In this document: one piece after another, positions 41,324-49,106 of the stretch
Numbering within the stretch: the stretch's first letter is position 1
How the letters are laid out: each line of letters starts with the position of its first letter
DNA from: JANQJA01 sp965267485
GTDB lineage: Bacteria; Pseudomonadota; Gammaproteobacteria; Pseudomonadales; Azotimanducaceae
NCBI GenBank assembly: GCA_965267485.1
Contig: OZ254080.1
Location: forward strand, 2,604,001 to 2,668,000
DNA length: 64,000 bases
Direction: 5' to 3'
Position numbers and translations under genes: made by a program
Notes under the pieces: model-generated
Database searches by the model: none
Told to the model about the DNA's origin: nothing
Seen by the model: the letters and a program-made list of their open reading frames with translations, nothing else

Positions 41324-42415
41324 ATGACAACGACGTCATGGCGGCCCTTTACTGACCCCTTTCAACCGACGGCCGAGCTTCGCCGGCGGCTTCACGCTGC
41401 GCGCGTCATCTTTCTGGGCGAAACCAATCACTTCGTACGTGAAAAGACCGACTTCAGGCTCGGCTGGCTGAAGGCGATTGCCGGCCTCGGCCCATTCGCC
41501 ATTGCCGAGGAACTGGGCTGGGCTGACGGCCGGCGGTTTCAGGACTTCATATTCAGCGACGATGATGACGCGCTGAAAGGGGCAGCAACCTTCGGCGGCG
41601 AGCAGCACAAACGCGAAGACCGCGACGACTCGCCGCGCGGAATCTTCCGCATCGAGGGGTATCCGCATCGGGCGATGCGGGAAGAGCATCGCCGCCTCGG
41701 CGAGGCCCTGCGCTTGGCGCCGAACCTGACCGGCTACTTCGGTCTCGACATCGACGCACCGGGCGCCGGCTATCCGGACACCGGGCGCTCACGTCGCAGC
41801 GGCGAGACCATTAGTGAGGAGATCACACGACTCGAGGGGAATGTCGACAGCGAGGACGTGCGTGCACTGATCGACAGCCTCCGATACGCCATGCTGATTC
41901 GTGACGTCGAACGGTTCGAGGATGCCTCAGAGGCCATGGCGTTCCGGGAGCTCGCGATGCAGCGCCGACTCGACCATGTGCTCGCGACGCTGCCCGCCAA
42001 CACTCGCCTCGTCGTGATGGGACACGCGTTCCACCTGGCGAAGCACGACCACAACATCGAGAAGGTCGGCGTTGGCCCGGGCGGCAATCTGATTCCTTCC
42101 CTCGGCCACTATATTGCGCACGAAAAAACTCCCGAGATCGCCTCGATCTGGATGATTCACGGCGACGGTGAAGACTCGCAGCCCCTCGCCGGACTGCCCA
42201 ATCGCCTGCGCTACTCTGCGGAGTCGCTAAACCGGAAACTCTCGGCGACCATCAATGCGCCGGCCGTCCTCGAGACGGCGGACGACCCTGAACTCACCGA
42301 TGTCATCGTCGGACACCTCTACAAACTCGAAGTACGCGTTGCGCTGCAGCGCGAAGCCGATGCGATCACGTTCTTCCCGGCGGCGACACCCCTGCCCGAC
42401 GCGGCTAGTGAATGA
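41324..42415 (+). CDS. Erythromycin esterase-like protein
   Basis: 363 aa, no signal peptide. The N-terminal motif is VIFLGETNHFVREKTDFRLG, matching the LGExxH motif and following Arg/Glu of the EreA/EreB and succinoglycan-biosynthesis-like family, then GPFAIAEELGWADGRRFQDF. A second catalytic segment is RLVVMGHAFHLAKHDHNIEK with two His residues. Family members include macrolide esterases, but most environmental ones have unknown substrates. The LGEATH form is changed to LGETNH. The gene overlaps the end of the convergent SRAP gene by 11 bases. Confidence 0.82.
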   Translation: MTTTSWRPFTDPFQPTAELRRRLHAARVIFLGETNHFVREKTDFRLGWLKAIAGLGPFAIAEELGWADGRRFQDFIFSDDDDALKGAATFGGEQHKREDRDDSPRGIFRIEGYPHRAMREEHRRLGEALRLAPNLTGYFGLDIDAPGAGYPDTGRSRRSGETISEEITRLEGNVDSEDVRALIDSLRYAMLIRDVERFEDASEAMAFRELAMQRRLDHVLATLPANTRLVVMGHAFHLAKHDHNIEKVGVGPGGNLIPSLGHYIAHEKTPEIASIWMIHGDGEDSQPLAGLPNRLRYSAESLNRKLSATINAPAVLETADDPELTDVIVGHLYKLEVRVALQREADAITFFPAATPLPDAASE

Positions 42416-43085
42416 CCCAGGGTTCGCTGATGGGTTCGACGCAGCGCTCGTCCTTGTTTCGCGCGTTGTTGACGATCGTCGAGACCGGCGTGACCCGGAT
42501 ATCGAACTTCAGCCGCGGGTTCATCATGGCCTTCAGTGACTCAGCATCCGTATCGGCATTCACCCAGGCCGCGACCTCATCACGGGTCAGCTGCACCGGC
42601 ATGCGATTGTGGATGGACGTCATGGGCTCCGGCGCGGCCGTCGTGATGATGGTGCAGCTCTCGATCACCTGATCGTCCCGGCGCCACCGATCCCACAGAC
42701 CGGCAAACGCAAACGCACCGCCGTCTTCCGGCGTCATGTAGAAGGGCACCTTCTGCGCTCCCTCCTTGCGCCATTCGTAGTAACCACTGGCGGGAATGAT
42801 GCAACGCCGCTTTGCAAACGGCTCCCTGAAGGCGCGCGAACCGGAGACTGTCTCGGATTTGGCGTTGAACATGGCATAGCGGTTCGACGGCCCGTCTGAC
42901 CAGTACGGCACGAGCCACCAGCGCATGTCCCGAATGTCCCACTCGCCATCGCCGGATTGCAGGATGACGGGAATGTCCTCGGTGGGCGCGACGTTGTACC
43001 GGGGTTCGATGACGAAGCCGCGCCCGGTGATCTCCAGAATCAGCTGGCCGACGGGGTCACTCGTGACGTTGAGTCGTCCACACAT
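42405..43085 (-). CDS. SOS response-associated peptidase-fold protein (SRAP; YedK/HMCES)
   Basis: 226 aa from ATG 43085, giving MCGRLNVTSDPVGQ, where Cys2 is the residue that links covalently to abasic sites after Met removal. PRYNVAPTEDIPV, MFNAKSETV (conserved Asn), CIIPASGYYEWRKEG (conserved Glu) and TSIHNRMPVQL (catalytic His) complete the active site. The protein shields abasic sites in single-stranded DNA. It lies 7 bases downstream of the aldo/keto reductase gene. Confidence 0.94.
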   Translation of the reverse strand: MCGRLNVTSDPVGQLILEITGRGFVIEPRYNVAPTEDIPVILQSGDGEWDIRDMRWWLVPYWSDGPSNRYAMFNAKSETVSGSRAFREPFAKRRCIIPASGYYEWRKEGAQKVPFYMTPEDGGAFAFAGLWDRWRRDDQVIESCTIITTAAPEPMTSIHNRMPVQLTRDEVAAWVNADTDAESLKAMMNPRLKFDIRVTPVSTIVNNARNKDERCVEPISEPWVIH

Positions 43086-43092
43086 CGCGCGA

Positions 43093-44037
43093 TCAACGTT
43101 TCGAGATCTCGTCGACCTCAGCCATCTCTTCGGCCGTGAGCCGCCAGCTGGCAGCGCTGGCATTGGATTCGACCTGGGCCGGGCTCGTCGCACCGGCGAT
43201 GACCGACGAAATGACCGGCTGTGTTGCCAGCCAGCTCATTGCAAGATCGAGGATCGTGTGTCCGCGGCGCTCGGCAAACGCCGTCAGTTTCTCGACGACA
43301 TCAAAGTTTTCATCCGACATCGCCGCCTGCGCCCGCGCGCCCATCGCCGCCATCCGCGTCCCTTCTGCCGGCGCTTCACCGCGTTTGTACTTGCCTGTCA
43401 GCATCCCCGATGCCAGCGGAAAGTAAGGCAGTATGCCGAGCCCGAAGCGTTCGCATGCCGGCACGACCTCGCGCTCGAGACGGCGATCAAGCAGCGAATA
43501 GAGATTCTGCGCGCAAACGAACCGGTTGAGACCTTCGTGCTTCGCGGTCCAGTCTGCATCGGCGATCTGCCAGCCCGTGAAGTTCGAGTTACCCAGATAG
43601 CGAACCTTCCCCTGCCGAACGAGATCGTCGAGCGCGCGCAGCGTTTCCTCGATCGGCGTTTGCGCATCCGGCACGTGTTGCTGGTAGAGATCGATGTAGT
43701 CGGTATCGAGGCGACGAAGGCTGTCTTCGACCGCATTCATGATGTAGCGACGGGAGGCACCCTTCATCAGGTCGCCCTCACCCATCGGATTGGCGAACTT
43801 CGTCGCGATGACGAGTTGCGAGCGATCCTTGCCCTTGATGGCCTGGCCGAGATATTCCTCGCTCTTGCCGCGACCGCCATAGATATCAGCAGAATCGAAG
43901 AAATTGATGCCCTGATCAATGGCCGCGTGTACCACCTCGCGGGTCTGGCCCGCATCGATGCGCATGCCGAAGTTGTTACAGCCAATGCCGACGATCGACA
44001 CCTTCAGGCCGCTCGTGCCCAGATTCCGGTACTCCAT
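43093..44037 (-). CDS. Aldo/keto reductase
   Basis: 314 aa from ATG 44037 (MEYRNLGTSGLKVSIVGIGC). The catalytic tetrad is seen as Asp and Tyr in FFDSADIYGGRGKSEEYLG, Lys in LVIATKFANPMG and His in LYQQHVPDAQTP. NADPH-binding residues follow in SSVIAGATSPAQVESNASAA. It resembles the AKR/YajO-type group acting on small aldehydes. It is divergent from the carbamoyltransferase gene, with 72 bases between the starts. Confidence 0.93.
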   Translation of the reverse strand: MEYRNLGTSGLKVSIVGIGCNNFGMRIDAGQTREVVHAAIDQGINFFDSADIYGGRGKSEEYLGQAIKGKDRSQLVIATKFANPMGEGDLMKGASRRYIMNAVEDSLRRLDTDYIDLYQQHVPDAQTPIEETLRALDDLVRQGKVRYLGNSNFTGWQIADADWTAKHEGLNRFVCAQNLYSLLDRRLEREVVPACERFGLGILPYFPLASGMLTGKYKRGEAPAEGTRMAAMGARAQAAMSDENFDVVEKLTAFAERRGHTILDLAMSWLATQPVISSVIAGATSPAQVESNASAASWRLTAEEMAEVDEISKR

Positions 44038-44109
44038 GAATGCCTCGTATGGTTCTTGCGACCCCCGGAACAATAGGGTACTTTGCCCGGTTTTTCGAGG
44101 GGCCCGACC

Positions 44110-45045
44110 ATGCGCCACCTGCCTCACCTGAAAGAGCTGACGGAAGCCGAGATCCGGGACATTCTCGGCAAGGCACAGACCATCAAGGCCGATCGGCCGA
44201 GCTTCCGCTCGCTGCTCGAGGGCCACTCCCTCGCCATGCTGTTCCAGAAGACCAGCACGCGCACACGCGTATCGTTCGAGGTTGCCATGACGGAACTGGG
44301 CGGCCATGCGGTCTACATCGACTGGCTCACCTCGAACTTCGTGCTGTCAGGCATCGAGCACGAGACGGAGTACCTTTCGCGCAACGTCAGCTGCATCATG
44401 GCCCGCCTCCTCTACCATGAAGATCTGAACAAGATCATGGGCGCAAGCCAGGTGCCGGTCATCAACGGGTGCGACGAGAAGTTTCATCCCTGTCAGGCAC
44501 TCACCGATGTGCTGAGCATGATCGAGCACTTCGACGGCGATATCGCGGACGCAAGCATTGCCTACGTGGGCGTACAGAACAACGTCTCGAACTCGCTGGC
44601 CATCATCTCTGACAAGCTCGGTATCGATCTGCGGCTCGGCACGCCCGAGGCCGAAGACAACGGCGAGAGTCGGGACGCCGATGTCGATGCCATCATCGAG
44701 CGTCGCGGCTACCACACGACGAACCCTGCCGAAGCCGTGGATGGCGTCGACTTCGTGTATACGGACACGTGGATCGACATGCAGTACTTCAACAACCCGG
44801 ACTATGCCGATGCGAAGGACGCGAGGCTGAAGCAGATGATGCCCTACCAGCTGAACCGCAAGCTCATCGGCGACAGCCAGTGCCGGATCATGCACGACAT
44901 GCCGATCCATGACGGCTTCGAGATCGAGGCAGAACTCGTCTCTGACCCACGATCGATCATTTATCTGCAGGCAGCCAATCGCCTTCACGCGCAAAAAGGT
45001 CTGCTGTGGTGGCTGTTCGAGCAGGCTGACCTGATCGGCGACTAG
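44110..45045 (+). CDS. Ornithine carbamoyltransferase-fold enzyme with altered amino-acid-binding motifs
   Basis: 311 aa from ATG 44110. The carbamoyl-phosphate site is intact: FQKTSTRTRVSFEVAMTELG and CDEKFHPCQALTDVLSM. The second-substrate residues are not: the SMG loop is DTWIDMQYFNNPDYADA, and the HCLP motif is replaced by RIMHDMPIHDGFEIE. The final helix NRLHAQKGLLWWLFEQA keeps the conserved Arg. Overall it is closest to OTCase, but the acceptor may be a different amine or amino acid. No other arginine-pathway genes are nearby. A terminator hairpin follows. Confidence 0.85.
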   Translation: MRHLPHLKELTEAEIRDILGKAQTIKADRPSFRSLLEGHSLAMLFQKTSTRTRVSFEVAMTELGGHAVYIDWLTSNFVLSGIEHETEYLSRNVSCIMARLLYHEDLNKIMGASQVPVINGCDEKFHPCQALTDVLSMIEHFDGDIADASIAYVGVQNNVSNSLAIISDKLGIDLRLGTPEAEDNGESRDADVDAIIERRGYHTTNPAEAVDGVDFVYTDTWIDMQYFNNPDYADAKDARLKQMMPYQLNRKLIGDSQCRIMHDMPIHDGFEIEAELVSDPRSIIYLQAANRLHAQKGLLWWLFEQADLIGD

Positions 45046-45063
45046 CCCGGCACCGGCAAGCAC

Positions 45064-45097
45064 AAAAAAAGGCCCGCGATTGCGGGCCTTTTCTTGT
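45064..45097. terminator. Bidirectional rho-independent terminator
   Basis: Stem AAAGGCCCGC / GCGGGCCTTT with a four-base loop (GATT), followed by TTCTTGTT on the plus strand. On the minus strand it is preceded by seven A residues that become a U-tract. It lies between the convergent carbamoyltransferase and norB genes, 22 bases after the first stop and 15 bases after the second, so it can terminate both. Confidence 0.9.
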
Positions 45098-45109
45098 TGC
45101 GTCGCGGGC

Positions 45110-47389
45110 CTAGACCGCCGACATCTTCGTTTCGCCGGAGGGAAGTTCGACCTTCCGACGACCGCCGATCCAGAGCCGGACCGCGAAGACCGCGAGCACC
45201 ATCGCCCCCAACGAGAAGATGATGTCGCCAGGCACCCGCATCCAGACCATGCCACGCATCCAGGCCGAGTGTATGACTTCGGGCGAACGCGCGTACCAGA
45301 GTCCCTCGGTGATCGAGTAGAACGCCTGATAGACGCCTGCCGGCAGCAGCGAGAAGAACACCATGCCAACGAGACCACCATTGAGCAGCCAGAACATCCA
45401 GCTGAGCGTGGAGTCACGCCAGGCTTCGTCACGGGTCAGTCCACGCAGGCAGAAGAGCATGAGCCCGATGCCAAGGAGTCCGTAGACTCCGAAGAGCGCG
45501 GCGTGGCCGTGCGCGGGCGTCGTATTCAGACCCTGCACGTAGTACAGCGAGATCGGGGGGTTGATCAGGAAGCCGAGCAAACCTGCACCGACCATGTTCC
45601 AGAACGAAACGGCAACGAAGAGCATGATCGGCCAGTGGTAACGAGCAACCCAGGGCGCAGCTTCGCGGCGCCGGTAGTTCTCGTAGGCCTCGAACCCGAT
45701 CAGCACGAGCGGCACCACTTCAAGGGCTGAGAATACGGCACCGACTGCGATGACCGACGTCGGAGTGCCGGCGAAATACAGATGGTGCAGCGTGCCGAGG
45801 ATACCCCCGAACAGGAACACGATCGTCTCGAACAGCACGGCGTGTGTTGCCAGCTTGCTGCGAATCAGCCCCATCCGGGTAAACAGTAGTGCGATCACCG
45901 CGGTGGCGAACACCTCGAAGAAACCTTCCACCCAGAGATGAACGACCCACCAGCGCCAGTACGTGACGATCGACAGGTGTGTGTGCTTGCCCCAGGTCAG
46001 ACCGGCGGCATAGAACAGACCGATGGCGACCGTCGACAGGAACAATATGACGATCAGGGCACGATTCTCGCCGGGCGAGACAAGGCTCGGCCAGAGGGCG
46101 CGGCCCACGAGTGCGAGCCAGATCATCAGCCCGGCGAACAACAGGATCTGCCAGAACCGTCCGAGATCAACATACTCCCAGCCCTGGTGACCGAACCAGA
46201 AGTTGAGATCCAGGTCGAATGCCTGCTGGACGCCAAGCCATTCTCCGGCCATCGAGCCGACAACCACGATCAACAGCGCGACATAGAGTACGTCGACCCC
46301 GAGCCTCTGGAATTTCGGCTCAAAGCTCGAGATGGCGGGAGCGATATACAGTCCGGTCGCGAGCCATGCGGTTGCAATCCAGAATACCCCGAGCTGGGTA
46401 TGCCAGGTGCGTGTCACGGAATACGGCAGGTACTCAGACAACGGAATGCCATAAAAGTCGTGCCCCTCAACCGCATAGTGGGCCGTGATTGCCCCAAGGC
46501 AGATCTGAGCCAGAAAGAGCGCAATCACCGTGTAGAAATACTTCAGCGTGGCACGCTGTGAGGGTGAAGGTTGCAGATTCAGCAGCGGGTCACGTTCAGG
46601 CACGACCGGTGCCTCGTCGTGTCGATGGGACGAAACGTAGTACCAGCACATGCCGCCAATCGCGCCCAGCAGCAGGATGATGCTCGCAATCGACCACATC
46701 GCTGTGCCGGCGGTAGGCTTGTTGCCCACGAGTGGCTCGTGGGGCCAGTTACTGGTGTAGGTCATCGTATCGTTCGGACGTTCGGTGGTTGCTGCCCAGG
46801 CCGTCCAGAAGAAGAAGGCCGGCATCAATTCACGGTGACCGGCATCGGGAATTGCGTCATTGGCAATCGCATACTGTTCGCGCAGTTCAGCATAGGCCTC
46901 GGAATGACTGAACAGATCGCGGTAGTGCGCGTGGACCCGCCCGATCGCGCGAGCGCGCTCGTCGGTGATCACGACCGTATCGGTGACCTCGTCGTACCGA
47001 TTGAGTCGCATCTCGGCCTTCAGTCGCGCTTCCAGTGCGGCCTGGTCTTCGCGGGCAAGGTCGTTGAACGAACGCCCGTGAGTCTGTTTCGCGAAGATGT
47101 CCAGGAGAGTCGTCGCTTCACGATGCAGCCAGTCTGCCGACCAGTCCGGCGCGAGATAGGCGCCGTGGCCCCAGATCGAACCGACCTGCTGGCCTCCCAG
47201 GGTCTGCCAGACCTGGCGGCCCCGCTGTATCTGGTCTTTCGTGTAGACGATCTCACCCGATTCGCTGACGACCGCCGAAGGAATCGGTGGCATCTGCCTG
47301 TAGATTTCGCTGCCCATAAACAGCAGCGCACCGAATGACGCCAGGAACAGGGCTCCCAGCACCATCCAGAGTCGTCGGGTTGAGTTCAT
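45110..47389 (-). CDS. norB: Quinol-dependent nitric oxide reductase (qNOR)
   Basis: 759 aa. The N-terminal 200 residues are the NorC-like periplasmic domain without heme (KDQIQRGRQVWQTLGGQQVG, AWAATTERPNDTMTYTSNWP), and the rest is a 12-14-helix heme-copper-oxidase-like core with HTQLGVFWIATAWLATGLYI, WWVVHLWVEGFFEVFATAVI (His and the NOR Glu) and GTLHHLYFAGTPTSVIAVG (His-His). The fused length and lack of a CxxCH motif define qNOR (also called norZ). It reduces NO to N2O using quinol. Its control region holds an NsrR operator and an FNR/Dnr box. Divergent from nsrR. Confidence 0.95.
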   Translation of the reverse strand: MNSTRRLWMVLGALFLASFGALLFMGSEIYRQMPPIPSAVVSESGEIVYTKDQIQRGRQVWQTLGGQQVGSIWGHGAYLAPDWSADWLHREATTLLDIFAKQTHGRSFNDLAREDQAALEARLKAEMRLNRYDEVTDTVVITDERARAIGRVHAHYRDLFSHSEAYAELREQYAIANDAIPDAGHRELMPAFFFWTAWAATTERPNDTMTYTSNWPHEPLVGNKPTAGTAMWSIASIILLLGAIGGMCWYYVSSHRHDEAPVVPERDPLLNLQPSPSQRATLKYFYTVIALFLAQICLGAITAHYAVEGHDFYGIPLSEYLPYSVTRTWHTQLGVFWIATAWLATGLYIAPAISSFEPKFQRLGVDVLYVALLIVVVGSMAGEWLGVQQAFDLDLNFWFGHQGWEYVDLGRFWQILLFAGLMIWLALVGRALWPSLVSPGENRALIVILFLSTVAIGLFYAAGLTWGKHTHLSIVTYWRWWVVHLWVEGFFEVFATAVIALLFTRMGLIRSKLATHAVLFETIVFLFGGILGTLHHLYFAGTPTSVIAVGAVFSALEVVPLVLIGFEAYENYRRREAAPWVARYHWPIMLFVAVSFWNMVGAGLLGFLINPPISLYYVQGLNTTPAHGHAALFGVYGLLGIGLMLFCLRGLTRDEAWRDSTLSWMFWLLNGGLVGMVFFSLLPAGVYQAFYSITEGLWYARSPEVIHSAWMRGMVWMRVPGDIIFSLGAMVLAVFAVRLWIGGRRKVELPSGETKMSAV

Positions 47390-47430
47390 TGTTGTAGTCC
47401 TCGATAAGTTGATTCGTATCTCCTTGGAGA

Positions 47431-47453
47431 TAGATGCATTTTACATACATCTT
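47431..47453. promoter_or_regulatory. NsrR operator in the norB-nsrR gap
   Basis: ATGCATTT-T-ACATACAT with flanking CTT, a close match to the 11-1-11 NsrR inverted repeat (AAnATGCATTT-n-AAATGCATnTT). Left half-site is exact; the right has two changes. Centre 42 bases... measured to the norB start codon the centre is 53 bases upstream, overlapping the predicted start of a leftward transcript. It also sits 48-70 bases before nsrR, so autoregulation is likely. Confidence 0.8.
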
Positions 47454-47483
47454 TTATAAAAGGTATGCTGAATACCTGTTTAG

Positions 47484-47497
47484 TTGACCCGGATCAA
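47484..47497. promoter_or_regulatory. FNR/Dnr box upstream of norB
   Basis: TTGAC-CCGG-ATCAA, one mismatch to TTGAT-N4-ATCAA. Its centre is 48.5 bases from the NsrR operator centre. For the leftward norB promoter a class II position (-41.5) would put the start near 47449, with an A/T-rich -10 region (TATAAA on the minus strand, about 47453-47458), so the activator would be blocked by NsrR downstream. It lies 4 bases before the nsrR ATG. Confidence 0.65.
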
Positions 47498-47500
47498 CGA

Positions 47501-47944
47501 ATGCGCCTGACTCAACACACCGACTTCTCAATTCGCGTACTCATGCTGCTGGCCGTCCAGACCCATCGGCTCACGACCATCAAGGAGATCTCGACCGCGT
47601 ACGGCATCTCGCGCAACCACCTGATGAAGGTTGCGCAGGAACTGGCGCGCGCCGGCTACGTCGAATCGGTCAGGGGCCAAGGCGGCGGACTGCGCCTCAA
47701 GGTGCCTCCTGAGGATCTTCGGCTCGGTGATATCGTGAAGGCGATGGAGCCCGACCTCGGGCTGGTGGAATGCCTGCGGCCCGCCAACAAGTGCGTCATC
47801 ACACCGGCCTGTACGTTGCCCCCCATCCTTCAGGAATCACTCCGGCTCTTCATCGACAACCTCAACCGGTACAGCCTCGCCGACCTCATTCCCGATCGCA
47901 CGGAACCACAGCTACTGGCGCTGCTGAAGCTGAAGGCCGGCTGA
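47501..47944 (+). CDS. nsrR: NsrR, [Fe-S] NO-sensing Rrf2-family repressor
   Basis: 147 aa from ATG 47501 (MRLTQHTDFSIRVLMLLAVQ), preferred over the in-frame ATG at 47465 because that region holds the FNR box and operator. Winged helix LTTIKEISTAYGISRNHLMK and wing YVESVRGQGGGLRLK. The three cluster Cys are Cys91, Cys98 and Cys104 in VECLRPANKCVITPACTLPP, like E. coli NsrR (91, 96, 102), and Asp8 is present. NsrR represses NO-defence genes and is inactivated by NO. It is followed after 7 bases by nnrS. Confidence 0.94.
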   Translation: MRLTQHTDFSIRVLMLLAVQTHRLTTIKEISTAYGISRNHLMKVAQELARAGYVESVRGQGGGLRLKVPPEDLRLGDIVKAMEPDLGLVECLRPANKCVITPACTLPPILQESLRLFIDNLNRYSLADLIPDRTEPQLLALLKLKAG

Positions 47945-47951
47945 GCCCGAC

Positions 47952-49106
47952 ATGCCCGCGCGATTGCTCTCACACGGGTTTCGCCCGCTGTTCCTGTGCG
48001 CGACGGGCGCGGGCCTGATCCTCATCCCGCTCTGGATCGCCATGTTCCTTGGCCTGATTGACTACAGCGCGCCGATACCCGCCGTGGCCTGGCACGGCCA
48101 TGAAATGCTCTTCGGGTTCGGCGGCGCCGCCGTGGGCGGATTCCTGCTGACCGCGGTCGCGAACTGGACGGGCCGGCCGCCGGTCAGTGGCGCCTGGCTT
48201 GCGACCGTGGTTGCTGCCTGGCTCGCATCCCGGGTCGCGATGTCGGTAGATCTCGGCCTGGGCACGATTGCGCTCACGCTCGCCGACATTGGCTACTGGA
48301 TACTGCTGACGGGATTGATGGGGCGCGAGATCATCGCGGCCCGGAACTGGCGAAACCTGAAGGTCGTTATCCTGCTCGGGTTGTTCACGGCAACGACGCT
48401 GATCTTTCACGCTGGTGAGCTGTTTGCACTCGACCTCGACACGAGACAAGTCGCCTTGCGTGCCGCCGTCATGCTCTTCGCCCTGCTGATCACACTGATC
48501 GGCGGACGAATCGTGCCCGCGTTCACAGGCAACTGGCTAAGCGCCAACCATCCGGATGCTCCCAGGCCTGCTGCCTTCGGCACAATCGACAGCCTGACTT
48601 TCGCGCTGACCATCATCGCAGCCATCACCTGGACGCTGTGGCCCACGCAACAGCTGACGGGTATGGTCGCCGTGCTCGCCGGGCTGCTTCAACTCATGCG
48701 CCTGCTTCGGTGGTGCGGACATCTGACCCTGGCAGAGCCGCTGCTCTTCGTGCTGCACGCGGGTTATGCATGGCTCGGCTGCGGCTTTCTGCTCCTCGGG
48801 ATCTCGATCTTCTCTGGCTCGATCATACCGAGTGCGGGCATTCATGCGCTGACGGCCGGCGCCGTGACGACAATGATTCTGGCAGTGGCAGCGCGCGCCG
48901 CGAAGGGGCATACGGGCCGCCCGCTGACCGCAGGCCCCTTGCTGTCAGCGAGTTTCGCCCTGATTCATGCGGCAGCGATCTGCCGCGTTGCTGCGAGCAT
49001 CGACATGCGCCTGCTCGGATGGTCGGCGGGGGTCTGGGCCCTCGCCTTCATCCTTTATGCCGTGCATATCGTGCCCGTTCTCCTCGGCCCACGCCTCGAC
49101 GACTAG
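47952..49106 (+). CDS. nnrS: NnrS family membrane protein
   Basis: 384 aa with about 12 membrane segments. Landmarks: LLSHGFRPLFLCATGAGLIL, VAWHGHEMLFGFGGAAVGGF, LTAVANWTGRPPVSG, and later LHAGYAWLGCGFLLLG and GIHALTAGAVTTMILAVAAR. These are the NnrS signatures; NnrS is a heme- and copper-containing protein that protects against NO-derived iron-sulfur damage and is usually in the NnrR/NsrR regulon. It is in one transcript with nsrR. Its TAG stop shares CTAG with the stop of convergent nirS. Confidence 0.93.
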   Translation: MPARLLSHGFRPLFLCATGAGLILIPLWIAMFLGLIDYSAPIPAVAWHGHEMLFGFGGAAVGGFLLTAVANWTGRPPVSGAWLATVVAAWLASRVAMSVDLGLGTIALTLADIGYWILLTGLMGREIIAARNWRNLKVVILLGLFTATTLIFHAGELFALDLDTRQVALRAAVMLFALLITLIGGRIVPAFTGNWLSANHPDAPRPAAFGTIDSLTFALTIIAAITWTLWPTQQLTGMVAVLAGLLQLMRLLRWCGHLTLAEPLLFVLHAGYAWLGCGFLLLGISIFSGSIIPSAGIHALTAGAVTTMILAVAARAAKGHTGRPLTAGPLLSASFALIHAAAICRVAASIDMRLLGWSAGVWALAFILYAVHIVPVLLGPRLDD

